A DNA stretch of 64,000 nt from Shewanella maritima. Its GTDB lineage: Bacteria > Pseudomonadota > Gammaproteobacteria > Enterobacterales > Shewanellaceae. The number at the start of each line of letters is the position of its first letter. Position 1 is the first letter of the stretch. Position numbers and translations under genes: made by a program. The stretch covers positions 2,882,001 through 2,946,000 of the forward strand of contig NZ_CP036200.1 in NCBI RefSeq assembly GCF_004295345.1. The letters are read 5' to 3'. The notes beneath the pieces are model-generated. The model did no database searches and was not told the origin of the DNA. It was given only the letters and a program-made list of their open reading frames with translations. This document shows positions 27,563 to 37,583 of the stretch, one piece after another.

Positions 27563-28972
27563 ATGTCAGTTGAAGCAATACTAAAACAAATTGAAGAACT
27601 AGAAGTAAAGTTTGTAGATTTACGTTTTACCGACACTAAAGGTAAAGAGCAGCACGTTTCTGTTCCTTCACACCAAGTTGACGAAGACTTCTTCGAAAAC
27701 GGTAAGATGTTTGATGGTTCATCTATTAATGGTTGGAAAGGTATTAACGAATCTGACATGGTGCTAATGCCTGACCCTTCTTCATTCCTTCTTGACCCTT
27801 TCACTGAAGAAGTCACTGGTCTTATCCGTTGTGACATTCTTGAGCCAAGCACTATGACTGGCTACGAGCGTGACCCACGTTCAATCGCTAAGAAAGCTGA
27901 AGAGTACCTAAAGTCTACGGGTATTGCTGACACTGTATTAATTGGTCCTGAGCCAGAGTTCTTCTTATTTGACGATGTTAAGTTTGGTACTGACATGTCA
28001 GGTACTTTCGTAAAAGTTGATGCGAAAGAAGCAGCTTGGAACTCATCTACTAGTTATGAAGATGGCAACACTGGTCACCGTCCTTTCGTTAAAGGTGGTT
28101 ACTTCCCAGTTGCTCCAGTTGACTCTTCACAAGATTTACGTAGCGCAATGTGTTTGATCCTTGAAGAAATGGGTCAAGTTGTTGAAGCGCATCACCATGA
28201 AGTAGCTACTGGTGGTCAAAACGAAATCGCAACTCGTTTCAACACGCTTTCAAACAAGGCTGATGAAATCCAAATCCTTAAGTATGTAGTACATAACACT
28301 GCACACGCTTACGGTAAAACAGCAACCTTTATGCCTAAGCCAATCGTTGGCGACAACGGTAGCGGTATGCATGTTCACCAATCTCTAGCGAAAGACGGTG
28401 TTAACCTATTCTCTGGTGATAAGTACGCTGGCCTAAGTGAAACTGCACTTTACTACATCGGTGGTATCATCAAGCACGCTCGCGCACTAAACGCATTCAC
28501 TAACCCAAGTACTAACTCGTACAAGCGTCTAGTTCCTCACTTCGAAGCGCCAGTAATGCTAGCTTACTCTGCGCGTAACCGTAGTGCTTCAATCCGTATC
28601 CCAGTGGTACCAAGCCCGAAAGCGCGCCGTATTGAAACTCGTTTCCCAGATCCAACTGCTAACCCATACTTAGCATTCTCTGCATTGCTAATGGCTGGTC
28701 TTGACGGTATCCAAAACAAGATCCACCCTGGTGATGCAATGGACAAAGACTTATATGACCTACCAGCAGAAGAAGCAGCTGAGATCCCACAAGTTGCAAC
28801 TTCACTAGAGAACGCACTGGAAAGCCTAGAAGCTGACCACGAGTTCCTAATGAAAGGTGGCGTCTTCACTAAAGACTTCATCGAGTCTTACATTGAAATC
28901 AAGTCTGCTGAATGTGAGAAAGTATCTCGTACTACTCACCCAATGGAATTTGAACTTTACTACAGCCTATAA
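27563..28972 (+). CDS. glnA: Glutamine synthetase, type I
   Basis: Dodecameric enzyme (469 aa, the E. coli length) that makes glutamine from glutamate, ammonia and ATP. Visible signatures are '[12 protein letters not shown]', the ATP-binding region near '[17 protein letters not shown]', 'NRSASIRIP' and the adenylylation site '[10 protein letters not shown]'. The modified tyrosine there is Tyr398 counting the initiator Met. The gene is therefore of the adenylylated GSI-beta type. The ATG at 27563 has GGAGG eight bases upstream. Codon use is strongly biased, as in highly expressed genes. Confidence 0.99.
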   Translation: MSVEAILKQIEELEVKFVDLRFTDTKGKEQHVSVPSHQVDEDFFENGKMFDGSSINGWKGINESDMVLMPDPSSFLLDPFTEEVTGLIRCDILEPSTMTGYERDPRSIAKKAEEYLKSTGIADTVLIGPEPEFFLFDDVKFGTDMSGTFVKVDAKEAAWNSSTSYEDGNTGHRPFVKGGYFPVAPVDSSQDLRSAMCLILEEMGQVVEAHHHEVATGGQNEIATRFNTLSNKADEIQILKYVVHNTAHAYGKTATFMPKPIVGDNGSGMHVHQSLAKDGVNLFSGDKYAGLSETALYYIGGIIKHARALNAFTNPSTNSYKRLVPHFEAPVMLAYSARNRSASIRIPVVPSPKARRIETRFPDPTANPYLAFSALLMAGLDGIQNKIHPGDAMDKDLYDLPAEEAAEIPQVATSLENALESLEADHEFLMKGGVFTKDFIESYIEIKSAECEKVSRTTHPMEFELYYSL

Positions 28973-28994
28973 GCTGAGTTGAGACTTCCTATTA

Positions 28995-29020
28995 GCCCTG
29001 GCATTTGCCGGGGCTTTTTT
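28995..29020 (+). terminator. Terminator of glnA
   Basis: A GC-rich stem (28995-29002 with 29007-29014, one wobble) is followed by six T residues. Confidence 0.92.
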
Positions 29021-29171
29021 CTGTCTGTCTGGATTTACACAGTGAAAGCGAGTTAAGTCTTTGCTGTATATTAACTTGTTTATCGCTGTGTTATGTTTTA
29101 GTTACTGTATTCTATGGAACTTACGTTTTCCAAGTTCTGTCTAGTTATTGTTGCCAAAATAAGGAGTCGTT

Positions 29172-29692
29172 ATGGCATTTACTCGCACAAGCAAAACTGC
29201 AGCTGGCTTTACCTTAATTGAGCTAGTGGTGGTGATTATTGTGCTGGCTATTCTTGCTGTGGTAGCTGCGTCTAAGTTCATTAATTTGAGCTCTGATGCC
29301 AATAAGAGTGCCATTGAAGGTGTGCAGGGGCGATTAAAAGCGCAAAAGACCTAGTTCACTCAGGCTGCTTGGTGAGCTCTCAGTGTGATGAAACCGCGCC
29401 AGCGGCTGCAGGAAACGGCTTAGGTAACAGTATTTTGGTACAAGATAAACTGGTCACTCTTGCTTATGGCTACCCAAGACATACTGAAGCGGGTATTGCC
29501 CGGGCGATTAATATAGCTGATATAAGCGATGGCGGTGAGTTTAGAATTACTAGCTATACGCTGGCAAGCAGGCCAGGGCTGCGTATTCGCCCAAACGGTG
29601 ATTATGGAACTAACGAGTGTGAGGTACGCTACTCGCAGCCTCAATCGGCAGGTGATACGCCGCTTATTGAGATTGATACCAGTCAGTGTTAA
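29172..29692 (+). pseudogene. Orphan type IV prepilin-like gene with a one-base frameshift
   Basis: The 5' part encodes a prepilin leader and the conserved pilin helix: Gly12, then [20 protein letters not shown] with Glu17 as the +5 residue. The frame stops at 29352-29354. If one G is added to the GGGG tract at 29327-29330, the frame runs on to 29692. The result is one 173-residue protein with a normal pilin layout, including a late Cys pair (near 'GTNECEVRY' and the C-terminal 'TSQC') and an earlier Cys pair. The gene has a good ribosome site (AAGGAG). No pilus genes lie next to it. It may be a real pseudogene, a phase-variable gene or a sequencing error. Confidence 0.85.
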
Positions 29693-29730
29693 GACGCTAG
29701 CTAGCCGTTAATCAAACTGTTATGTAAACA

Positions 29731-29764
29731 AAAAACCGCAGCTTGCTGGCTGCGGTTTTGTTTT
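29731..29764. terminator. Bidirectional terminator between the prepilin and DUF2959 genes
   Basis: An 11-bp stem, AAAACCGCAGC with GCTGCGGTTTT (29732-29742 and 29749-29759), has T-rich flanks on both strands, so it can serve the converging genes on either side. Confidence 0.9.
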
Positions 29765-29767
29765 ATC

Positions 29768-29792
29768 CCAATTGGGATAAATAAGTGATCAG
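29768..29792. repeat. Relic of the MITE-like repeat found at 48630-48791
   Basis: These 25 bases are the exact reverse complement of 48764-48788, the right end of the MITE-like element. They start at CCAATTGG and end at ATCAG. The rest of the element is absent, so this looks like a solo end or a remnant. Confidence 0.6.
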
Positions 29793-29805
29793 GTTTGAAT
29801 CAGGA

Positions 29806-30459
29806 CTAACTTCCTTTACCTTCCATCGACTCGATAAACTTGTTTGATTCAGCAATCGATTTATTCATTTCTTTAATTAGGCTAGAAATGTCGGTCTGTA
29901 AGCTAGCAAATTCACCTTTAATTGCGCCAATCGCCTGGGCATTAAGGTTATGTTTTAAGTACAGCATATTGTCTTTCATGGCGGTTAAGATTGGCGGCAT
30001 TTTTGATTCTGCGCGGCGCATACTTTTTACCAGCGAATTGTATGAGCGTTTGGTCTCATTAAGTTTATTGGTACTATTACGGCGCAAACTGGCTTTGCTG
30101 ATCTCTTGAATTTCAGTTTCCCATTCATCAAATAGTGCTTCAGCGACATCTTCGACTTTGCCAATACGGCTGCTTACATCATCAGCTGCTGATTGCGCTG
30201 ATTCATACTCGTCTTTTGCTTTGTTGTAGGCGGCTTCTAAATCGCCACCATCAAAGGCGAGGAGCGCTTGCATTTCTTCAAGGGCTGAGCTGAATTGCTC
30301 CTGGGCTTCTTCTTGAGATTCTTTTGCGTCTTGAACGCGGTCAACCATAATATCGCGCTTGTGGTAGCCGACTTTTTCCATCGCGCCGTAGTAAGCACTT
30401 TGGCAGCCTGCTAGAAGTAAACTGCTAGAAATTAGCGCCACTGAAATCCATTTTTTCAT
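29806..30459 (-). CDS. DUF2959 lipoprotein
   Basis: A 217-residue lipoprotein. The signal peptide ends in the lipobox LLAGC (Cys19). The mature part is strongly charged and helical, with long coiled-coil segments (about residues 40-215). The 'YYGAMEKVGYHKRDIMVDRV' start of the mature domain is characteristic of DUF2959. The function is not known, and the protein probably sits in the outer membrane or is held in the periplasm. It follows the small membrane protein gene by 15 bases. Confidence 0.9.
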   Translation of the reverse strand: MKKWISVALISSSLLLAGCQSAYYGAMEKVGYHKRDIMVDRVQDAKESQEEAQEQFSSALEEMQALLAFDGGDLEAAYNKAKDEYESAQSAADDVSSRIGKVEDVAEALFDEWETEIQEISKASLRRNSTNKLNETKRSYNSLVKSMRRAESKMPPILTAMKDNMLYLKHNLNAQAIGAIKGEFASLQTDISSLIKEMNKSIAESNKFIESMEGKGS

Positions 30460-30474
30460 ATTATGCTCTCTTAA

Positions 30475-30705
30475 CTATTGACTGGTTGGTGAGCGAAACT
30501 TAGCTGCGTCAATGATTGACCATAGGTGGAAAATACCGCCGATGATTGCCGGGATAATCAGAACCCAGAAGAAGTAGCCAACCACAGTGATCACGAAGAA
30601 CATCAGTGCCGCTAAAATACGCCCTTGTAGTAATTGGCCTAGACCTGGCCAGAAAATGCTTGCGACAGCTGCCAGCACATTACCAGCAGAACCTTGTTGC
30701 GACAT
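30475..30705 (-). CDS. Small two-helix membrane protein (TM2-like)
   Basis: A 76-residue protein with 'FWPGLGQLLQGRILAALMFF', the PGxGQ turn seen in TM2-type small membrane proteins, followed by a second hydrophobic segment (about residues 40-62). Function unknown. It is the first gene of a two-gene unit with the DUF2959 lipoprotein gene. Confidence 0.8.
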   Translation of the reverse strand: MSQQGSAGNVLAAVASIFWPGLGQLLQGRILAALMFFVITVVGYFFWVLIIPAIIGGIFHLWSIIDAAKFRSPTSQ

Positions 30706-30806
30706 GGAGTAACTCCCTATAGTCGTGCAAATTGTGTTATAACATTGTACGAAGTTACCCAGTGATTACAAATGTTTAATTCACTTTATCAATACAAAGG
30801 ATTCGT

Positions 30807-31700
30807 ATGCCGTACAAGTTTGATGTTGCCGCCTACCGCCAGCTAGGGCAGGGATTGTGGCAGTTTTTTCTTCACCTCAAACAAAGGCTAAAAGAAGATC
30901 AGATTAACATTCGTGCCGGTCACCTTGCGTATGTGACTCTGTTGTCGCTTGTGCCTATGGTGGCAGTAATGATGTCGATGTTGTCGGCGTTCCCGGTATT
31001 TAGAGGCGTGCGCGAGAAGATTGAAGATCTGATTTACAACAATTTTCTACCTGCAGCAGGTGATACGGTGCAGGTATACATTAACGAGTTTGTCGCCAAT
31101 GCGTCTAAAGGGACGTTCGTCGGTATTGTCGCGTTAGGTGTGGTCGCCATCATGCTGATTTCAGCTATAGATAAAGGGTTAAATAGTATTTGGCGGGTCA
31201 CTGAAAAGCGTCCATATGTTGTGTCGTTCTCTATGTATTGGATGGTGCTAACACTTGGCCCTGTGTTAGTTGGCGCAAGTCTGGCTGCCACATCTTACGT
31301 GGTGTCGCTGAAATTCTTTGCTGGCTCAGAGTTATCAGGTGTAGTGACCTGGTTGGTTGAGCGTTTACCTATGCTGTTTTCGTTAGCGTCAATCTTGCTG
31401 CTTTATATGGTAGTACCTAACTGCAAGGTTAAATTTTTGCATGCGTTCTCTGGAGCCATTGTCGCCGCAGCATTGTTTGAAGGCGGTAAAAAGGCGTTTG
31501 CGTTTTATGTTACCCAATTCCCAAGTTATGAGGCGATTTACGGGGCATTAGCGGTTATACCGATTTTGTTTGTTTGGGTGTATTTATCTTGGCTTATTGT
31601 GCTGCTTGGCGCTGAAATCACGGCATCTGTACCCGAATATTTAGCCGGACGAAGTGGATCTGATAAAGCTATGACAGGTGATGCCAAAGCTGCCGAGTAA
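30807..31700 (+). CDS. YihY/UPF0761 family inner-membrane protein
   Basis: A 297-residue protein with about six membrane helices. The family core is clear: '[23 protein letters not shown]', '[12 protein letters not shown]', '[21 protein letters not shown]'. The family was once annotated as ribonuclease BN in error, and its true role is unknown. In E. coli and Shewanella-like genomes the gene lies before dtd, as here, with one lipoprotein gene between. Confidence 0.92.
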   Translation: MPYKFDVAAYRQLGQGLWQFFLHLKQRLKEDQINIRAGHLAYVTLLSLVPMVAVMMSMLSAFPVFRGVREKIEDLIYNNFLPAAGDTVQVYINEFVANASKGTFVGIVALGVVAIMLISAIDKGLNSIWRVTEKRPYVVSFSMYWMVLTLGPVLVGASLAATSYVVSLKFFAGSELSGVVTWLVERLPMLFSLASILLLYMVVPNCKVKFLHAFSGAIVAAALFEGGKKAFAFYVTQFPSYEAIYGALAVIPILFVWVYLSWLIVLLGAEITASVPEYLAGRSGSDKAMTGDAKAAE

Positions 31701-31989
31701 TTCGGGCGAGCAGACAAGACTTGTTTTAGCTGCGCAGTCTTATCGCTAACATCTAAACGTTAATAGCTATTAGCTAACAGTTAGGCGTCAATAACAAAAT
31801 GCTAGTCGCTGATTGGAACTGAGGATTCGTTCAGCGCTGATTCAATTGCAACCATATAAGATGAGAGGCATCTAAGTGTGGTCACAACAGAGCTAGCGAC
31901 CAATGAGGTGGTTAGTTTACTAGACGAAATAAACCCCTAATGCAGTTTCTAGAGCGCTGGGGGAATGCATAAATAGATGAGGAAAAACA

Positions 31990-32568
31990 ATGAGAAAACT
32001 GATATTGGCAAGCTGCATTTTAGGGTTAACAGCATGTAGCGCCACTGGTGAGTCAACCGACACGGAAGCTGCAGCAGTGGCAAATCAAGTGCCAAGTACT
32101 ATCAACCTTAGCGGTATGACCAATGAGCAAGCTGCTGACGAGCTTTATCAGTCGTTACTAAAAGCAAATTACTTGGTGACTAAGGTTGGTCCGAATCGCG
32201 TGGCGATTCAAATTGGTGACCAGCAGTTTGTACTTCAAGCGAGTATGAATGAAAAAGGGGTTGATCGTATTCTGGCAAACCGCTTTTTTGCGGTTCATCC
32301 GCAGCTTCACGGTAGTAAAGAGCTACTGGTGACCATAGGTCAGTTAAATCAAAAGCTAAATTTTGCCAAGTTCTTTATCCGTAAGAACGGCTCAATTATT
32401 CAGGTGCAAAGCTCAGCAACCTTTGTTCAGCAAATTGAACTTGAAGAATTACGCCGCTTCATGATTTGGACGGATGAAGGTTTACGCCAGGTGGGTAAGT
32501 CATTCCCAGAGCAAGCTGCTGAGCTAATTAAACCGGTTCCTGTGATGCAGCACCCGCAAGATATTTAA
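31990..32568 (+). CDS. Lipoprotein of unknown function upstream of dtd
   Basis: A 192-residue protein with a short signal peptide ending in the lipobox LTAC (Cys16). The mature part starts with a low-complexity Ala/Thr/Glu stretch and then forms a mixed alpha/beta domain. I do not recognise a family. The ribosome site is GAGGAAAAACA-ATG. It ends eight bases before dtd, so the two are probably translated from one message. Confidence 0.8.
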   Translation: MRKLILASCILGLTACSATGESTDTEAAAVANQVPSTINLSGMTNEQAADELYQSLLKANYLVTKVGPNRVAIQIGDQQFVLQASMNEKGVDRILANRFFAVHPQLHGSKELLVTIGQLNQKLNFAKFFIRKNGSIIQVQSSATFVQQIELEELRRFMIWTDEGLRQVGKSFPEQAAELIKPVPVMQHPQDI

Positions 32569-32576
32569 GGAAAATT

Positions 32577-33059
32577 GTGATTGCATTGATTCAAAGAGTA
32601 AAACAAGCAAGTGTCAGCGTCGCCGTTGGCACTGAGCTTGATGGGACTCATCAAGATGACAGCGCTCAGCAATCGCTGATTGGTGCCATCGACCAGGGGC
32701 TGCTGGTGCTGCTAGGGGTAGAAAAGCAAGATGATCATGAGAGTATGCGCAAGCTAGCAGCAAAGGTGCTGAAGTATCGGGTATTTAGTGACGAAAATGG
32801 CAAGATGAACCTTAATGTGCAGCAGATTGGCGGTAAGTTGTTGGTGGTATCGCAATTTACATTAGCTGCTGATACGACTCGTGGGCTACGGCCGAGCTTT
32901 TCTAAAGCGGCGACCCCAGAACAAGCTAAAGACTTATATCAAGCGTTTGTGGCTGAATGTCGAGCTCAAGGTATTGAAGTTGCCACCGGAAGTTTTGCTG
33001 CTGATATGCAGGTAAGTTTAGTCAATGATGGCCCGGTGACTTTTAATCTAACGGCGTAG
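32577..33059 (+). CDS. dtd: D-aminoacyl-tRNA deacylase
   Basis: Enzyme (160 aa) that removes D-amino acids and glycine wrongly attached to tRNA. The '[21 protein letters not shown]' motif and the C-terminal Gly-Pro motif 'NDGPVTFNL' are the active-site signatures. The protein is about 15 residues longer than E. coli Dtd because of an insertion near residues 17-38, in place of a short turn. The GTG start at 32577 has AAGGA six bases upstream. Confidence 0.95.
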   Translation: MIALIQRVKQASVSVAVGTELDGTHQDDSAQQSLIGAIDQGLLVLLGVEKQDDHESMRKLAAKVLKYRVFSDENGKMNLNVQQIGGKLLVVSQFTLAADTTRGLRPSFSKAATPEQAKDLYQAFVAECRAQGIEVATGSFAADMQVSLVNDGPVTFNLTA

Positions 33060-33080
33060 CAAAGCTAAGTTGATTACCTT

Positions 33081-33536
33081 ATGACATTACAGATTGAACA
33101 AGCGCTGACAGAGCTCACCAACACCTGGCATCAAACCATTCCTTTAAGTCAGTTCATGCAAGTCACGCCACAGGGTTACCAGGAAGATACTCAGTTGCTA
33201 ACGGTCACTGCACCATTAGCGCCCAACATTAATCTGCACCAAACTATGTTTGCGGGCAGCATCTATACCCTGATGACGCTTACAGGTTGGGGAATGGTGT
33301 GGCTGCAGCAACGTCTTGCTGGCGTTGGCGGGGATATTGTACTGGCAGATGCCGACGTGAAATATTTAGCGCCAGTGACGGCTCAGCCCGTGGCGAAGGT
33401 TAGTTGGCCTAGTGGTGTTGATGTTGGCGCATTGAGCCGAGGTAAGCGCCTGCGAGTTAATCTTGAGGTAGAGCTTAGTTGTGATGGTAACGTTTGCGCT
33501 AGATTCTCTGGGCGTTACGTGTCTTTGCCAAAGTAG
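33081..33536 (+). CDS. YiiD C-terminal-type thioesterase
   Basis: A 151-residue hotdog-fold protein that matches the thioesterase domain found at the C-terminus of YiiD. Signatures are 'LAPNINLHQTMFAGSIYTLMTLTGWGMVWL' and 'ADADVKYLAPVTAQPVAKV'. The acetyltransferase domain of E. coli YiiD is absent. The substrate is not known, but an acyl-CoA or acyl-ACP thioester is likely from the family. It lies 21 bases after dtd and ends the unit. Confidence 0.88.
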   Translation: MTLQIEQALTELTNTWHQTIPLSQFMQVTPQGYQEDTQLLTVTAPLAPNINLHQTMFAGSIYTLMTLTGWGMVWLQQRLAGVGGDIVLADADVKYLAPVTAQPVAKVSWPSGVDVGALSRGKRLRVNLEVELSCDGNVCARFSGRYVSLPK

Positions 33537-33559
33537 CGTTTCAAGCTAGTAATCAGAAT

Positions 33560-33590
33560 GAAAGCCCGCATTTGCGGGCTTTGTATTTAT
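33560..33590. terminator. Bidirectional terminator
   Basis: Stem AAAGCCCGC with GCGGGCTTT (33561-33569 and 33574-33582), with a four-base loop. It sits between the converging thioesterase and DUF3014 genes. The plus-strand tail is moderately T-rich. Confidence 0.8.
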
Positions 33591-33623
33591 TAGCGTGAGC
33601 AATCTGCGCTTTATTAAGGGCTG

Positions 33624-34511
33624 TTAGTTCAGCTGTGAGCGCAGGGTGCGAATTGCTTGTTTAATCTTGCGGGTATTTTCAGGTCCCATGCGGATCATCA
33701 GTTTTTGTGCATTCGGCAGCGCTTCCAGGTTAGGGTCAACAAACTCATAGTTAACGCTAATGGTCGAAAGCTCAATTGGGTCTTCAATGATCGGTGCATC
33801 TAGCATTTGGCTAAAGGCTTGCTGCAGGCGCTCATCAAAGCTGAGTTGATCGCCATAGCCTAGTTCGTCAAAGGCATCGTTAAATAAAGGCGTGATTTGT
33901 TTGTAGGTCGCTACCAGCGTTTGTGGGTCCAGTTCACTAATAAAGTCTGCATACACATCATAGCGGCGGTAGCTATCTGGGTTTAGGTAAGTTTTGTTGG
34001 TGACATCACTCACAATGAACTGGCGTTCAGGGCCTTTAAGTGGGCTAGCTTTACGGATTAACTCACCTTGAGCAAGGTTATCAACAAACACCACAAACTG
34101 GCGAGCTAAGTCTTTTTTTAGTAGCAGTGGCGCAATGTCCATACCATCGGCGACTTCGACTGTTTTCTGAGCTAAGAAGTCATCTGATTCACTCAGAGCA
34201 GGTAGCTCTGGCTCTTGAGGCTCGGTAATCTGAGGTTCGTCAACTTCGGGCTCGCCAAGTGGCACCACTTCGTCAACAGGCTCTATCACTTCTTCAATCG
34301 GCTGTTGCTCAATTGGCTGCTCTGGTGCTATTTCAGGTAACTGAATGGGAGTTGGCTCAACAGGCTCCGGGGCGCTTTGCTCATCATCGCTGGAGAAGAA
34401 GAAAAAGCTTGCGACTGCGATGACCACAATGGCAACAATAACTAAGGCGAGGTTATTACCGCTGCTTGATGGAGAACTCGGTGATATTCTGTCATCTTGA
34501 TTGACTTGCAT
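33624..34511 (-). CDS. DUF3014 membrane-anchored protein
   Basis: A 295-residue protein with one membrane segment (about residues 20-42, Ala/Val/Ile-rich then four Phe). A long Pro/Glu-rich linker follows (about 45-110), then a C-terminal domain with 'FVVFVDNLAQGELIRKASPLKG' and 'YRRYDVYADFISELDP', typical of DUF3014. The linker would carry the domain across the periplasm. Function unknown. Confidence 0.88.
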   Translation of the reverse strand: MQVNQDDRISPSSPSSSGNNLALVIVAIVVIAVASFFFFSSDDEQSAPEPVEPTPIQLPEIAPEQPIEQQPIEEVIEPVDEVVPLGEPEVDEPQITEPQEPELPALSESDDFLAQKTVEVADGMDIAPLLLKKDLARQFVVFVDNLAQGELIRKASPLKGPERQFIVSDVTNKTYLNPDSYRRYDVYADFISELDPQTLVATYKQITPLFNDAFDELGYGDQLSFDERLQQAFSQMLDAPIIEDPIELSTISVNYEFVDPNLEALPNAQKLMIRMGPENTRKIKQAIRTLRSQLN

Positions 34512-34728
34512 ACTACTTCCTTTTCAACGACATATTTATAAGAGTCAATTGTGCCTCACTACATATTTGTGTCTGTTTGATTTTTATTCAAATCAGCGAC
34601 AGCTTGTTCATTCTGCAATATTCATAAGGCTTGTCTAGCTCTTAGCTAGCTAAATTAAAAATATATAATCTTGATCACCCTGAAAACCGCAGATTATGCA
34701 AGATTGCATAGCTTCACAGGTGATATCG

Positions 34729-36804
34729 CTATGCTTGCACAAATTGCTCGCGATCGCCGAGCCAGCGGTGAATAATAGCGTCGACGTTTTCAGGTGCTTG
34801 TTGCTTTACATGTACCGCCAATTTTTGGATTCCAGAGATAAGATGTTGATCGCGCACAAGGTCAGCAATTTTTAGCTCGGCTAAGCCTGTTTGCCTGGTG
34901 CCGAGCACTTCACCAGGACCGCGGATTTCTAAATCTTTTTGCGCGATAACAAAGCCATCATTGCTTTGGCGTAAAACCCCAAGACGTTTGGTCGCGGTTT
35001 GCGATAGGGGAGCTTTATACATAAGTACGCAATGGCTCGCTACGGCACCACGGCCAACTCGTCCTCGTAACTGGTGCAACTGAGCAAGTCCGAGCCGTTC
35101 GGGGTTCTCTATCACCATTAAGCTCGCGTTAGGGACATCAACACCTACTTCGATAACGGTCGTAGCAACTAGCAGATGCAATTCGCCAGATTTAAAGCGC
35201 GCCATAATGTCCTGCTTTTCAGTGCTTTTCATGCGCCCATGAACTAGGCCAACTTTTAGCTCGGGCAGTGCTTGTGCAAGCTCCTGCGCAGTATCTTCTG
35301 CCGCCTGACACTCTAACACCTCAGACTCTTCAATAAGGGTGCAAACCCAGTAAGTCTGACGCTTATCTTCTAATGCAGCCTGGCGTACGCGATCAATCAC
35401 CTGTTGTCTGCGGCTATCTGGCAATGCGACTGTAGTAACAGGTGTTCGCCCCGGTGGCAGCTCATCAATAATTGAAGTATCGAGGTCAGCATAAGCTGTC
35501 ATTGCCAGAGTTCGCGGAATGGGGGTTGCTGTCATGATCAATTGATGCGGATGAAAGCCTTGTTTCACGCCTTTTTCTCGCAGCTCCAAACGTTGATGGA
35601 CACCAAACCTGTGCTGCTCATCAATGATAATCAGCGCCAGTTTATTGAATAATACTTGCTCTTGGAAAATAGCATGGGTGCCAATCACCATATGAGCATC
35701 GCCCGATGCGATATCTTCTAACGCTTGCGCTCTGGCTTTGCCTTTTAGTTTGCCTGCGAGCCAGCCTACTTTTAGCCCAAGTGGCTCAAACCAGCTGGCA
35801 AAGTTTGCTGCATGTTGCTCAGCGAGCAGCTCGGTTGGCGCCATCATGGCGACCTGATAGCCATTTTCAATTGCTCTTAATGCAGCAAGGGCGGCAACTA
35901 GGGTTTTACCCGAACCCACGTCACCTTGAACTAGTCGCATCATTGGCTGTGGTTTAGCGATATCTGCGCTAATGTCTTGCACTACTCGCGCTTGGGCACC
36001 AGTGGGACTAAAAGGTAGCGACGCTAAAAATGGTTTGATTAGCTTGTCGCTCGCGTTAAGGGCAATCGCACTGTCTTTATTGCTGCGAGCTCTGAGTTTT
36101 AACATGCTCAGGTTATGGGCTAGCAGTTCTTCTTGAATTAATCGTTGTTGGGCTGGGTGGCTACCTAGCTCAAATTCAGTCGGGTCGGTGTTACTTGGTG
36201 GGCGATGCACCATTTGCAAAGCCTGCTGCAGGCTTAAATTATTTGGATGTAGATGACTTGGCAATAATTCAGGTAGGCCGCCGTGGCTGAGCAAGCTTAA
36301 TGCTTGATCGGTCAGTTTTATCCAGCTTGCTTGTTTTAAGCCCTCGGTCGTTGGGTAAATCGGCGTTAAGGTTTCGCTAAGCGCAGCATGCTCACCGGCT
36401 TTTATAATCTTGTATTCTGGGTGAATAATCTCAGCTTGATGCTTACCGCGGCGGATCTCACCGTAGGCGCGGATAATTGAACCTGCCTGCATGGCGTTAC
36501 GCTGCGCCATAGAGAAATTAAAGAAGCGCAGCGTCAGTGAACCTGTGTTGTCGCGAACTGTGCAGGTCAGCATACGCCTGCGACCTGGAATAACTTGTGT
36601 GGATTGGATCTCGGCTTCGATGGTGCCGTAGCCACCAAATTGCAGCGCCGCAATCGGATAGATTTGCGTTCTGTCTTCGTAGCGAAGCGGCAAATGAAAT
36701 AGCAAGTCTTGCACTGTGTGAATGCCAAGTTTATTTAGACGTTCGGCCATTTTTTTGGCAACGCCTTTCAACTCGGTAACGGGTGTAAGATCAAGCTGTG
36801 ACAA
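34729..36804 (-). CDS. recG: ATP-dependent DNA helicase RecG
   Basis: Branch-migration helicase (691 aa; E. coli 693) that remodels stalled forks and Holliday junctions. The wedge/OB domain lies at about residues 60-150. Helicase motifs are I (GDVGSGKT), II (DEQH), III (MTATPIPRTLA), V and VI (QLRGRVGRG). The C-terminal 'GPGEVLGTRQTGLAELKIADL' is specific to RecG. In enterics recG sits near spoT, and here it is about 5 kb away on the same strand. Confidence 0.98.
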   Translation of the reverse strand: MSQLDLTPVTELKGVAKKMAERLNKLGIHTVQDLLFHLPLRYEDRTQIYPIAALQFGGYGTIEAEIQSTQVIPGRRRMLTCTVRDNTGSLTLRFFNFSMAQRNAMQAGSIIRAYGEIRRGKHQAEIIHPEYKIIKAGEHAALSETLTPIYPTTEGLKQASWIKLTDQALSLLSHGGLPELLPSHLHPNNLSLQQALQMVHRPPSNTDPTEFELGSHPAQQRLIQEELLAHNLSMLKLRARSNKDSAIALNASDKLIKPFLASLPFSPTGAQARVVQDISADIAKPQPMMRLVQGDVGSGKTLVAALAALRAIENGYQVAMMAPTELLAEQHAANFASWFEPLGLKVGWLAGKLKGKARAQALEDIASGDAHMVIGTHAIFQEQVLFNKLALIIIDEQHRFGVHQRLELREKGVKQGFHPHQLIMTATPIPRTLAMTAYADLDTSIIDELPPGRTPVTTVALPDSRRQQVIDRVRQAALEDKRQTYWVCTLIEESEVLECQAAEDTAQELAQALPELKVGLVHGRMKSTEKQDIMARFKSGELHLLVATTVIEVGVDVPNASLMVIENPERLGLAQLHQLRGRVGRGAVASHCVLMYKAPLSQTATKRLGVLRQSNDGFVIAQKDLEIRGPGEVLGTRQTGLAELKIADLVRDQHLISGIQKLAVHVKQQAPENVDAIIHRWLGDREQFVQA

Positions 36805-36886
36805 TTAGTTAGACCTGATTACTGTAAATTTATACATGTGTTTTTATCTTATCAGAGTTTCATGTGTTAGCAAATGCGCTAACAAT

Positions 36887-37507
36887 TTACAGCCAGCCTT
36901 TTTGTTTAGCGATTCTAGCGGCATCAATGCGATTACTTGCGCCTAATTTACTGATCGCTTCTGACAGGTAGTTGCGCACTGTACCTTCGGCAATGAATAG
37001 TGTTTGAGCGATATCAGAGGTGCTACGCCCGTCACCCGCGAGACGAAGTGCTTGACGTTCTTTATCGTTTAGCGGGTCGCTGTCGCCAATTGCGCTAATG
37101 GCTAACTCTGGGTCGATGACCTTTTTACCTTGCATCACCTTCGTAATGGCTGCCAGTAAGTCATCACTTGGGGCATCTTTTAATAAAAAGCCGCCGACAC
37201 CATATTCTAAGGCGCGTTTGATGTAGCCTGCTCGGCCAAAGGTAGTCAAAATAATGATTTTAGTGCTTGGTTGGTTTTGCTGAATGTATTGGGCTAATTC
37301 GAGCCCGGTTTTGCCTGGCATTTCAATATCGGTGAGCAGTAAATCAAACTGAGTTTGTTTGAGCGCGGCTAACGCTTGCGTTCCATCCTCAGCTTCTGTT
37401 ACTTCAAGTTGACTAAAGTCATCAGCGCCTAGCTCAAGCAATGCTGCTAGTGCGCCGCGCACCATGGCTTGATCTTCTGCTAGTAACACTTTAATTGTTT
37501 GACTCAT
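36887..37507 (-). CDS. LuxR-type response regulator (DesR-like)
   Basis: A 206-residue two-component regulator. The receiver has an acidic pair at residues 11-12 and the phospho-accepting Asp60 ('LLLTDIEMPG'). A C-terminal LuxR/NarL helix-turn-helix follows ('LNDKERQALRLAGDGRSTSDIAQTLF' to 'SNRIDAARIAKQKGWL'). It lies 76 bases after a DesK-like kinase gene, its probable partner. The targets are not evident; it may act on its own operon. Confidence 0.93.
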   Translation of the reverse strand: MSQTIKVLLAEDQAMVRGALAALLELGADDFSQLEVTEAEDGTQALAALKQTQFDLLLTDIEMPGKTGLELAQYIQQNQPSTKIIILTTFGRAGYIKRALEYGVGGFLLKDAPSDDLLAAITKVMQGKKVIDPELAISAIGDSDPLNDKERQALRLAGDGRSTSDIAQTLFIAEGTVRNYLSEAISKLGASNRIDAARIAKQKGWL

Positions 37508-37583
37508 GTGTTTATCTTCCTTGCTGATAAATTTGTTATTAGCTAAGCTGCGAACCTAGACCACTGTAGGCAATCGATTGACG

